Positions 32,892-42,644 of a stretch of 64,000 nucleotides of DNA are shown piece after piece; the stretch's first letter is position 1; each line of letters begins with the position of its first letter. The translations under genes were made by a program, and so were the position numbers. Below the pieces are notes generated by a model. It was given only the letters and a program-made list of their open reading frames with translations, was not told the DNA's origin and searched no databases. Source of the stretch: Siderastrea radians. Lineage: Eukaryota > Cnidaria > Anthozoa > Scleractinia > Rhizangiidae. The stretch lies in NCBI GenBank assembly GCA_964017195.1, contig OZ024895.1, positions 6,320,001 to 6,384,000 of the forward strand, read 5' to 3'.

Positions 32892-33146
32892 ATGGAAAAT
32901 CAAAAAATTAGAAGAGGTCCTGGAAGACCAAAAAAGTATTCAACTGAAGAGGAGAAGAAGGAGGCCATAAAACAACAAAAAACAAAGTACATGCTAAATA
33001 AGGAATGGTATTGTGACGTTTGTAAAAATGGACTAAATTATACTCTAGCTGGCAAGCATTGTCATTTGAAGACGATAAAGCACCAAAAAAATAGCATTGC
33101 ATCAATATCATGGAGAAAAATAATTGACATAATACACAAAAAATAA
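32892..33146 (+). CDS. Small AT-hook and zinc-finger protein
   Basis: 84 residues. An AT-hook-like GRPKKYS stands near the start (RRGPGRPKK), then a Cys/His finger WYCDVCKNGLNYTLAGKHCH with a later H. The finger is like the one in the 31300 gene. It follows AAAATAATATATAGATTATATAT. A DNA-binding role, perhaps regulatory, is inferred; no family name recognised. Confidence 0.6.
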   Translation: MENQKIRRGPGRPKKYSTEEEKKEAIKQQKTKYMLNKEWYCDVCKNGLNYTLAGKHCHLKTIKHQKNSIASISWRKIIDIIHKK

Positions 33147-33251
33147 ATTCAATATAGTTCAAAGGATCCAATCACGGATCATTTGAATTCTCGACCATAT
33201 AAAACGCAGCAAAAACTACTTAAAAGAATATCAATACTATAGTATATATAT
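33147..33251 (+). promoter_or_regulatory. Spacer with hairpin upstream of the polymerase gene
   Basis: TTCAAAGGATCC and GGATCATTTGAA (about 33160-33190, one mismatch, 6-bp loop) form a hairpin that may end the upstream transcript. CTATAGTATATATAT then leads into the ATG at 33252. Confidence 0.5.
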
Positions 33252-36200
33252 ATGGAAATAAAAGAATATAATTATATAGAAATGAACAAAGCTAGTTTGA
33301 AGAAACTTAGCAAATCGGAACTTATCAAATTGCTTCTGAAGCAGGAGAAGAAGAAGCCTAAAATCATAGTGGTTGACGATACCAAGCCAGTTCCAGCATC
33401 AAGAACATACAAACCAAGACCACCAGTTCCAACACCTCGCAAGAGTGTTAAGCAGATGGCTAAAGAATATGAAAAAAACATCATTCTTCCACCTCCAGAA
33501 TTCAGGGATGATTACAAACCGGTTCCAGCACCAAGAACCAAAAAACCAATGGATAAACCGGTTCCAGCACCAAGAACCAAAATAGAACAAACAGACAAAG
33601 CTTTAAAAGGTTACACTAAGTCTTATGAAATCAGCATCAAAAACAATAAGGACCCTTTAGCCCAAATGCAAAACACAAGAAAGGCTATAGAACATCGTGT
33701 AATAACTTTGTTGAATGAAATGAAAGGCTTGAAATACGTTGAAACATTGAAAGTCACTTTCGAAAAAATATCAGCTGATGAAATAGTTGAAAAGTCAGCA
33801 TATTTCAATAGTACACCTCAAACAATAATCAACCAAATGGAAATCGCTGATTCATTACAATCATCAAAACAACAGATACAGTGTGTTGCCCAGTTTTCGT
33901 ACACTTTAGTTTGTAATCGCTATATCTTTTGGTCTGTGAGACGAAAATTTCTGAATTTTCTATTAAAGATAGCCCATTTACTTACCTTCAATATATAAAA
34001 CGATTGGCCGCTTGATCGACGTACGTTCAAAATTATGCCATTTTCCCCGAAACTCCTAAGTTGCCCAGTCTTCGTACACCTGGCCCAGTTTTCGTACATC
34101 GACAAAACAACATTTCTCCAAGAAAACTCTCGACGCAAACTGATGTGTCAGCCACCCTGCTGAGTGCTTATCGTGTTTTCTCTTCGGTTTGTGAATAAAT
34201 ATTGGCTTAGCGACCAAAATTTGGCGTACAAAGCAAATGGTTATTCGGGGGGTGGATGTTTAATCGATCCTGCAGTGTTGATTTTTTGGTCCCTCACTTT
34301 TGGGCGGCTTTTTTTACGCTCAATCCACTGTCTCGTACGTCATTTACTGCCTTGGTAAAGGTAGTTGACAGGTTACTATTCTGCGTATTACAACTCTTAA
34401 GAAAAGGCCTGTATAAGATTCGACGTTTTCCTTCCGTTTCCACTTACGCCTTTAGAATAGCAAACTCTTTACTTCCGTTTCCGCTTACGCTTGCTTTTCT
34501 TACCTACTTTTGTAAATGTTTATAAGAATCGCAACGGAGTGAAAAAATCAGTAAAACCGGTAAGCGAACGATATTTCACGGTGTATGTCAACATTCTATG
34601 CATAGACATCTACCTTAGTTAATTATTTGACGATTTAGATTGTTTGCGCGGGATTACGTTTATTAAATATTCGTGACCTTTGCGTGACCTGGATGTAAAG
34701 CGTCGCTGTTATACCACAACAAATACATGTAGTGTATCGTACTTTGCAAGGATTGTTGTGTAATCTTTGCTGCACTTGCGACCTATTAGTTTTCGAACAG
34801 TAAAGTTTAAAATTCAGTTCTTTAACTTATCTAAAAATAGGTTTTGAGAAAGGCGCCGCTAAGTGTACGAAAACTGGCACAGTAGGTCAAAATGTATGCG
34901 AAGATTCTCATCGCTAAAATTCAGGAGCAGTTAAATTTAAGCTGGCGTTGAAAGTTTTTCCATTCACTTTCATCTTTTGTCTATCACCTGTCCAAAAATC
35001 ATGAAGTTCCTTGCAAAATTACCAGTAAAACGGGCTATTTGTTCATCTACAGTACCTTTACTGTGCAGTGAAAAGTGCAAATATTAGCCGCTAAACTTTG
35101 ACTCACCTCGAAAGAAATTGTCCGCACTGACCTGCCTCTTCGTCAAAAAGCCCGCAAAACCGACAATTTATAGCTGAGATGTTCCTTTTACTTTTGGAAT
35201 TCTTCGGTTGACGAAGATTTAAATGACCGACGAAAATAATCAAATAAAGTTCTTTTTGTACGAAAACTGGGCCCGTACGAAAACTGGGCAACATACTGTA
35301 CTGAATAAGATAGCTCAATGGATATCAGAAGGATCAGGATGGACCATCCAATCTGTTGATAGCCATTACCTCAACATTGTCAAATACAAGCCATTGAAAG
35401 GATCCTCATATATCCAACTGCCTTACGAACTGCGAAACAGCTCTAAAGGCTTAATAAACATGAAAAATGAGGATAATGAATGTTTCAGATGGTGTCATAT
35501 CCGACACTTAAACCCACAAGAGAAATATCCTCAGAGGATTAAAAAATCTGATAAATTATATGTTAAAAATCTAGATTACTCAGGTGTTGAATTTCCAGTC
35601 AATGTCAAACATTACAACAAAATTGAGAAGCAAAACAGTATCAATATAAACATATTCGGATATGAAGACAAACAACCGTACCCCATATATGTTTCTAAAG
35701 AAAAGTATGAAGATCATATGGAACTACTTCTGGTAACTAAAGATGAAAACAAGCATTATGTTCTCATAAAGGATTTCAACAAGTTCATGTATAATCAAAC
35801 AAAACACAAAGAGAGGAAACACTTTTGTATGTACTGCCTGCAATGTTTCAGTTCTGAAAGAGTATTAAACAATCATAAAGATATTTGCATACAAGTGAAT
35901 GGTGAACAAGCAATAAAAATGCCTGACAAAGACAATAACATACTGAAATTCAATAATTTTCATAAGCAGCAGCCTGTGCCATTTGTCATCTATGCTGATT
36001 TTGAGGGTATAACAGAGAAGATTCATGGATGTCAACAGAATAATGAGTCATCATATACTGAAGCTTACCAAAGGCATACAGACTGTGGATATGGTTATAA
36101 AGTGGTTTGTTGTTATGATGACAAATATACAAAACCAATACAAATATATAGAGGAGAAAAGGCTGTGTACAAATTCATGGAAAATATGTTAGAAGAAGTA

Positions 36201-38474
36201 AAATACTGTAAAAAAGTAATGAAAACATTCTTTAACAAACCATTAAAAATGACGAAAGAGGATGAAGAGAAATTTGAAAAAGCAAAAGAATGCCACATCT
36301 GTGATAAAAAATACACAGAAAAAGACATACGCGTCAGAGATCATTGTCATATAACTGGTAAATATAGAGGCTCTGCTCACCAAGAATGCAATCTGAAACT
36401 CAGAATAAATCCACAAGAAATTAAAATTCCTGTTATATTCCACAATTTAAGAGGTTATGACAGCCATTTTATAATGCAAGAAATTGGAGCTATTGTTAAG
36501 AATAATACATACACCAAAAACGGAAAAGAGATTAAAATGGACATAAATGCCATACCGAACAATATGGAAAAATATATGGCGTTCATGCTTGGTAACCATC
36601 TGACATTCATTGACAGTTTCCAGTTTATGAGTTCAAGTTTGGATAAATTAGTCAGCAACTTACCAGCAGAAGCTTTAAAATATACAAACAAAAGATTCCA
36701 AAAAGAAAAATTCAAGCTTATGACGCGAAAAGGTGTTTATCCGTATGATTACATGGACAGTTTTGAGAAATTCAATGAAACAGAATTACCAACTAAAGAA
36801 GAATTTTACAGCATATTGAATAATGAGCACATAACAGATGAGGATTATAGCCATGCTCAAAAAGTGTGGACTACATTCCAATTACAAACGATGGGTGAAT
36901 ACCATAATCTATATCTTAAGTCTGATATACTTCTATTAGCCGACGTGTTTGAAAACTTCCGTAAGACCTGTCTTCAGTATTACAAACTTGACCCCTGTCA
37001 CTACTTCACATCTCCTGGTTTGTCATGGGACGCTATGTTAAAGATGACTAATATTAAACTAGAACTAATGACAGACATAGACATGTTTCAATTCATTGAA
37101 AAAGGCATGCGTGGTGGTATATCATATATTGCCAATCGATATGGAAAAGCAAATAATAAGTACATGAGAGAATACGACGAGAAGGCGCCCTCAAAGTATA
37201 TCATGTATCTTGATGCTAATAATTTATACGGTTGGGCTATGAGTCAATACCTCCCTACAGGTGGTTTCAAATGGTTAACAGAAAATCAGATTAATAAAAT
37301 CAATTTAGCTCAGTATAATGAAAACAGCAATAAAGGATTGATACTAGAAGTTGACCTAGAATACCCCAAAGAGTTGCATGATCTTCATAATGACTATCCT
37401 CTAGGACCTGAAAAGGTTAAAGTGGTTGAAAGCATGTTGTCTGAATATTGTAAGAACATACAGAAAAAGTTCAAAATATCAACAGGACTAGTACACAAAC
37501 TGATCCCTACTTTATGTGACAAAGAAAAATATGTTCTACACTATAGAAATCTGCAGTTGTATCTTGATCTTGGATTGAAACTAAAGAAAGTTCACCGAGT
37601 GTTAGAATTCAACCAGTCTCCGTGGCTCAAACAATATATTGACTTCAATACACAAAAACGTACTCAAGCGAAAAATTCATTCGAAAAAGATTTCTTCAAG
37701 CTAATGAATAACTCAGTGTTTGGAAAGACAATGGAGAACATAAGAAAACGTGTCGATGTCAGACTTATTACAGATGAGAAGAAACTATTGAAGATGGCTT
37801 CTAAACCAACTTATGTAAGTAGTAAGATATTCAATGAAAACCTTGTAGCTGTTCATAAGATTAAAGAAACACTAACCCTAAACAGGCCGGCTTATGTGGG
37901 TATGTGTATCCTAGATCTTAGTAAGGTTTTGATGTATGATTTTCATTATAACTACATAAAAGAAAAGTATGGACGCAAAGCCAAGCTGCTCTTCACTGAC
38001 ACAGACAGTCTGACATATGAGATCGAAGCTGAAGATGTGTACCGAGACTTTTGGAATGACAAAGATAAATTCGATAACAGCGACTATCCAGAAAACTCTC
38101 AGTATTTCGATAAGACAAACAAGAAAGTAATCGGTAATTTCAAAGATGAAGCAGCTGGAATACCAATAACTGAATTCGTCGGTTTGCGATCAAAAATGTA
38201 CAGTTACATAAAAGACAACCATAAAGTAGGAAAAACAGCCAAGGGAATCAAGAAGAACATAATAAAGAACAATATCAAACATGAAGATTATAAAAATGTA
38301 TTAAACAGCAACAAGCAAATACATCATACCATGAAAACAATCAGAAGTATCAATCATCAACTCGGAAGCTATGAGCTCAATAAAGTGTCACTCAGCTGTT
38401 TCGATGATAAACGATATATAGCAAACGATGGAATCAATAGTTTCGCTTACGGACATTATGCAATCAAAAACTAA
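33252..38474 (+). pseudogene. Protein-primed family B DNA polymerase, split by a MITE
   Basis: The gene begins at ATG 33252 and runs to 33878, is interrupted by a MITE (33879-35298), and resumes in frame from 35301 to the stop at 38474. Each side is open. N-terminal part: Lys-rich with Pro-rich repeats (PVPAPRT and variants, about 33385-33585). C-terminal part: a C2H2-like finger (CMYCLQCFSS, about 35825), exonuclease motif I (YADFEG, 35991), an endonuclease VII-like Cys/His cluster (CHICDKK...DHCHITGKYRG, 36290-36400), Exo II (HNLRGYDSHF), Exo III (YLKSDILLLADVF), polymerase motif A (LDANNLYG, 37209), motif B (NNSVFGKT, about 37707) and motif C (TDTDS, 37994). It would replicate the element from a terminal-protein primer. 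All active-site motifs are intact, so the MITE is the only evident lesion. Confidence 0.93.
33877..35300. mobile_element. Mariner-like MITE, 1,420 bp with TA flanks
   Basis: Terminal repeats begin CAGTGTGTTGCCCAGTTTTC (33879) and end with the complement (one difference) at 35298, with TA on both sides. The motif CCCAGTTTTCGTAC recurs inside near both ends (34060-34100 twice; 34864 and 35263-35278 in reverse), so subterminal binding sites are present. Interior ORFs are short and unrelated to any transposase, so it is non-autonomous. Removing it with one TA restores the polymerase reading frame. Confidence 0.9.
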
Positions 38475-38542
38475 AATGCAGAAACTTCTGATAAATTTAT
38501 CTGAAAAAATAATATATGGGTACGTTTTTGATTGGTAGATAG

Positions 38543-38831
38543 AGATCGTACGGTCGTCTCATGACATTGACACAATAGCTATTAGTAATGACGTCACGCC
38601 ACAGCTGTGGCGTTCTGTGGCTTAAATAATAAACTGTCTGCTTTTCCGAGAATTTCAAGACTTCCTGTTGTATGAAGTCACGCGATATAAAAATGCGTTC
38701 GTTTCCATATGAAATAAAAACATATAGATTTCTTTTGAATTGTTGCCATCAGATGGAAAGTAGCTATATAGTTGGGTTTGGTAACAGAGCATTTTTCAAA
38801 ATGCTCTGGTACCCCCAACTATATAACTACT
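38543..38831. repeat. Polinton right terminal inverted repeat
   Basis: About 289 bp, the mirror of the left arm. It contains one copy of the CGCCACAGCTGTGGCG palindrome next to TGACGTCA and the terminal hairpin with CAGAGCATTTT / AAAATGCTCTG arms. Confidence 0.95.
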
Positions 38832-38837
38832 CATATT
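38832..38837. repeat. Right target-site duplication of the Polinton (CATATT)
   Basis: Direct repeat of 20068-20073 in the same orientation, immediately outside the right terminal inverted repeat. Confidence 0.9.
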
Positions 38838-40619
38838 CACTAGCTCTTTGCTTCGGGTAAGCTGATGAATGGCTAGTCCAACAGCTAGCTGTTGTGGCAT
38901 CTCCCTCGATAGACGTAGTGTTTTAGACTTGTTGTTATTACTCTGCCTCTCTGTAAGACACATTGATATTGCCGTTTGAGACAAACTCATTATACGCTTC
39001 TTCACGTCTTCTGTCTTCTCCTTGCGCAACCTATCAGTTTTGGGACCTTGGATGAGCCATATGCAGAATCGATAGAGCTCTTCTGGTACAATATCACCAC
39101 TGGCGTCTTCTAGTGTCCCAGTGAATTCCCACCGTTTGGATCTATTAATGGCTTTCCTTAAAGTTATGGCAGCATCAAACAACACTTTCATTTCCTCGCT
39201 ACACTTAACCCTCTTACTCTCGGACAACTGAATCGCCTCATCTCGAGTTTCCTTTATGGTGACCCGCTCAGCCTCGTTAACTCGTTTTGGCTTGTGAAAT
39301 TCTATGTCTGGAATTTCACTCTGAAGTAAAAGCTTTAATGCTTTTCGACTGCACGTTGCTTTGTATACATCATTTGCTTTTAAAACCTCGTCGAACATGC
39401 TCTGCAGGTCAGACATTGAAAGGATCTTCCCTTCCCTTAACGCACTCTCCGTCATGGCGAGGAACTCGATTCTCGCTGCTGCCTCACAAACCAAATCACT
39501 ATCTGAGCAAGATTTATCAGATAACGCTGCTTTTTTTAGTGCATTCGTAACATTTCTAAGCCAACAGTTCTTGTGATACTTTATATCAATAGCGTGTGCA
39601 TCAGTTGCATCTACTGAAGTGCTTAGTTTGACTCGCAATTCATCATTTCCTGATAGGTTAATGGCTTCATTCAGGGATTCACCAGCAGAAAACGTGCTGA
39701 CATTGTGCAGAGGTTGTTTTGCATTCTCTTTTTCTTCACAAAAGAAACAAACACTTTTGTCATACGGTGACGTTTGGGAGCGAGTAAGCCGCGAAGGATC
39801 TTTCACTTTTCTTTTTGCCTCATTAGGTCCCTCCAGTTGTCTCTCGTACCTGAGTGCAAATGTTATCGTTTATCAGATCTTACCTGCCGATCTACACATG
39901 CAACATTGAATGCATGCAGGTGAACAAAGATTTAAAGCTAGGGAAAATAACAACGTTATTTGTCAGCCTAGGTGAGTTCATGTTGGGAAAACTCTTCCAT
40001 TAAGCACCGGGTTTCCAAATACGAACCCCTGAGTTGGAAAATAGCATATACTTACTTAACGTTATTAAGACAATCATGGTGCATCACTCTTAAATGTTAA
40101 AGTTCTTTAGTTGCTATATTACAAATAGTGATATAATGAAAACATACCTATCTTTGGCTCTTTTAAGAAGTCCAGTGTGCACAGTTTCCTGATAGCAGCT
40201 TCTGTGCCATGATGTTTTCGTCTCTATTAATTCACTGATTGAAACCAATTTAAGTTTGGACCACAAATCATAATATCGCAAATCGCCGTATCTAGCCCAT
40301 TCCTCTACAAACTTTAACACTTTTTCATGTGAACTTGGATTGTGAACAAGCTGCTCACTTTTCTCCCTTTGGCATATTAAACAAAGACTGAAGTTAAACG
40401 ACATCTCTGCAGCACTACATCATCTGGAAGTTCAATATGGCGGACTGCTACTTTGATGAAAACGTCAGCTGACCAGTAGGTACTGGCAGAACTGAGGTCC
40501 CAGTCCCCTTTCATAAAAACTAACACACGATGAATCTTTTCTATTGATATATTGAAGTTTATACTGCTAATTGAACGAATGTTAATAACAATATATATAA
40601 TTAGATATTTTTTTAAAAA

Positions 40620-41250
40620 AATGTTGGGATTTTGGCCAGGACTAAATACATTTTTTCGTTTCATCAAGCAAGACTTGCCCAGCCTCGTTTCCATGCTAAG
40701 TCAATGGTGTGACGCTTACCAAAAAACATAAGCAATTTGCTGGGTTCAGGGCTGTCTAGCAAGTATGTCCCCTGAGTTAGGTCTCGCCTCCACCATATAT
40801 ATCGAGCCTTTTTTGATGGGTAGCTTTCTAGCCTCGATTTCATGCTGGAGCTATCACGTGACCCTCATATATGGCAATAACTATTGTACTAGCTTGAGTG
40901 TTGTTTACTTAGTATTTCTGGTGAGTTTTGGTTGAGTTTTTTCAAACTAGAAAGAAGTTCTGGCCACTTACAGCTTTTCAGCCTCGTTCCCATGCTGGAT
41001 CACACAGGTCATTTTAAAACATCCTATTAATACTCTCTTGACGCTCTACAAAGATGTCAACAATATTTTTTTGATTCCTTATGGCCTACTTAACACTACT
41101 AGGCCACTGGTTTGCTTTCTTCTCAAAATGCCCACGGGAGCTAATTATCCAACATATGCTCCCAGACTAATGGGGAGAAGCAGTGCGGCGAGCCGCCAAA
41201 ACTTTACGTATTTACCTTCGCATACAATACCGCCAGCTACGCAGCCTATT
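40620..41250. repeat. Right long inverted repeat of the Academ-like element
   Basis: Mirror of 15309-15900, with the same three subterminal motifs in opposite orientation (AGCCTCGTTTCCATGCT near 40681, AGCCTCGATTTCATGCT near 40831, AGCCTCGTTCCCATGCT near 40980). The outer 80 bp (41165-41250) are more diverged from the left arm than the inner part. Confidence 0.85.
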
Positions 41251-42640
41251 CGTGACGCCTAAATCGCCTAAGATACTCGGATATAACTGCGATGAAAAAC
41301 TAGACTTTTCTTTGACGTGACGTCACCTCAAACTTTCACAACAAAGGGACTTATAAATTATTGTGTTGTTTTCAGAGGGACAGATATGTCATCTATAGCA
41401 GATAGTTTATAGAGCGAAACAAGGTTAGCTAGCATTTCGAAAAGGCAACAGCCGTTTGGAAATTCGGTGGATAAGATTCTGCTAACTAGAATTTTCTTGG
41501 TCTAGAGAATACGAACAGATATACTGCTCACCTGGAACAATTTCACAGGCTAATTCTGTCGTCATTGTAAAAGACAGAAAACAGCCAGCATGTCGTTATG
41601 TCATTTTGAACGTAACTCTAATGATTCAGTTCAGGTACGTTCTGGCACGTTAATAAAGTTCATTGGTATATACCAAACCAGTGGATAGCGTTTTTCGCGC
41701 GCTCTGATTGGCTATTCAAACTCGGCAGTCTAGCATTTGGTATTCACCTCCCGACATTTTTCTGGATTTTGTGCTCGAGTTTTGCAACTGTTTCTCGGAA
41801 AGAAAGTAATTATTTGGTGCTGGCAGAAACTCAAGTTTCTGGTGCTGGGTATCCACTGGTTTGGTAAATACTAAAACAATTATTTACCTCAGTGCAGGTG
41901 AAGAGTGGTAGATATATACCTCGCCCTTTTGCGCCTCGACAAATATCCACCATTATTCACCTCCACTTCGGTGAATAATTGTTAACTATCAGTTTCATCG
42001 ACGGAACTGGGAAACCGTGTCTACTAGCTTCCCCGGCTGGATTTGAATCAATGGTACGCCCGGTGTGAGAAACAAGAAAAGTTGACAAATAAAGGAAGAT
42101 GGTAAATTTTAAGTTCCGAAAAGAAATAAGAAATATGTGATATTCCATATGTCACGAGAGTGGGATAAAGAACAAAATCTGAGCCCCCGACTGGTATCGA
42201 ACCCGTGACCTTCTGTACACGGCCGGTAGGATGCTGGTGTCGGGAGAACCTTCTTCAGGGTATGAAAGAAAAGAAAATGCTTATCCCCACAGACGTAAAC
42301 TCTAGCAAGGCGTAAAATATTGGTGAACTGTAAATCCTGACACACACATAAAGAAAAACGAAAAAACTCTGAAAAAAAATAGATTTTTATAGTTACAGAA
42401 AATCTGTGGAAAAGTTTTGGTCTTATGGTTGGGGGGTGGGCCTTAAAGAGGGAGGGGACTTATTTATCAGGACCCAAAGGGAATTTTTGCCGTGAAGCCC
42501 GTAGCCCGAATTGCCTTTCTTTCACGGAGCCCTGGAGGGCATGACAGAGGCCCTGCCTGGAGGTCTTAAGCCCCCTTTGGTATCCTGATTATTTTTTTCA
42601 GACTCAAGAGGGGAGCTTATTAGAAAGGGGCTTAATGTTG
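41240..42640. other. Spacer between the composite transposon and RSF1: MITE and tRNA-derived SINE
   Basis: A palindromic MITE spans about 41672-41865, with TACCAAACCAGTGGATAGCG at one end and ATCCACTGGTTTGGTA at the other. Positions 42180-42215 on the minus strand carry a tRNA B box (GGGTTCGATACC), and the segment reads as a tRNA-derived SINE fragment or tRNA relic. A G-rich block near 42420-42640 shows short inverted segments. No gene is evident. Confidence 0.6.
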
Positions 42641-42644
42641 GGAG

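Larger units (their letters stand above)
20074..38831. mobile_element. Polinton/Maverick (adintovirus-like) element, 18,758 bp
   Basis: Near-identical terminal inverted repeats (left end AGAAGTTATATAG, right end the complement of AGTAGTTATATAG, so AG..CT termini) and a 6-bp target duplication mark exact borders. Inside are the hallmark genes: protein-primed DNA polymerase B, retrovirus-like integrase with chromodomain, packaging ATPase, major capsid protein, penton-like minor capsid protein, adenain-like protease and a phospholipase A2 protein. The element is clearly more AT-rich than the flanking transposon. This gene set defines Polintons, and the PLA2 and core-type proteins match animal adintoviruses. 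Damage: a MITE in the polymerase gene, frameshifts in the penton-like and PLA2 genes, and a frame change between core protein and protease. Confidence 0.97.
16300..40404 (-). pseudogene. Academ-like transposase gene: Cys/His fingers, DDE-like core, XPG-like nuclease, CXC domain
   Basis: Three exons on the minus strand: 40404-40148 (start ATG), 39849-19808 (split by the Polinton) and 19528-16300 (stop TAA). Donors and acceptors are canonical and phases agree. Exon 1 begins with a Cys pair (SLCLICQREKS) followed by a later WHRSCY. Exon 2 has CFFCEEKEN and YHKNCW, a second Cys/His finger. Exon 3 has, by residue of its 1,054-codon open part, a possible DDE-like core (VISLDVGLY about 133, ELHIVMAQLRTIGAF about 155, DHGLEHVN about 380), then an XPG/FEN-like region (TIIDGMAEL about 628, QEEADTKI about 770, SPDTDVFVLAL about 800, LSGADNTECFSGHAKP about 855) and a CXC domain (CGCTKQC..CQCRKNG..C about 1000-1030). 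Breaks: the Polinton insertion, and an in-frame TAG at 19846-19848 before the second donor. The product would act in the nucleus on transposon ends. Confidence 0.7.
15309..41250 (-). mobile_element. Academ-like DNA transposon with long inverted repeats, carrying a nested Polinton
   Basis: Inverted repeats of roughly 0.55 kb flank the whole block. The left copy starts near 15309 (AGCCTGCGTAGCTGGCGG) and the right copy ends near 41247 (CCGCCAGCTACGCAGCC). The match is strong at 15373-15790 against 40740-41165 and continues to about 15900 / 40620. Without the nested Polinton the element would be about 7.2 kb. Its one gene is on the minus strand and encodes a large nuclease/CXC protein. The XPG-like nuclease plus Cys-rich domain layout is what I know of Academ transposons, so this class is an inference. 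I could not settle a target duplication because the outermost ends have diverged. Confidence 0.7.

Noticed and set aside
33900..35220. Short open frames inside the MITE (64-89 codons)
   Set aside because: None resembles a transposase or other known family, and they lie between the MITE ends.
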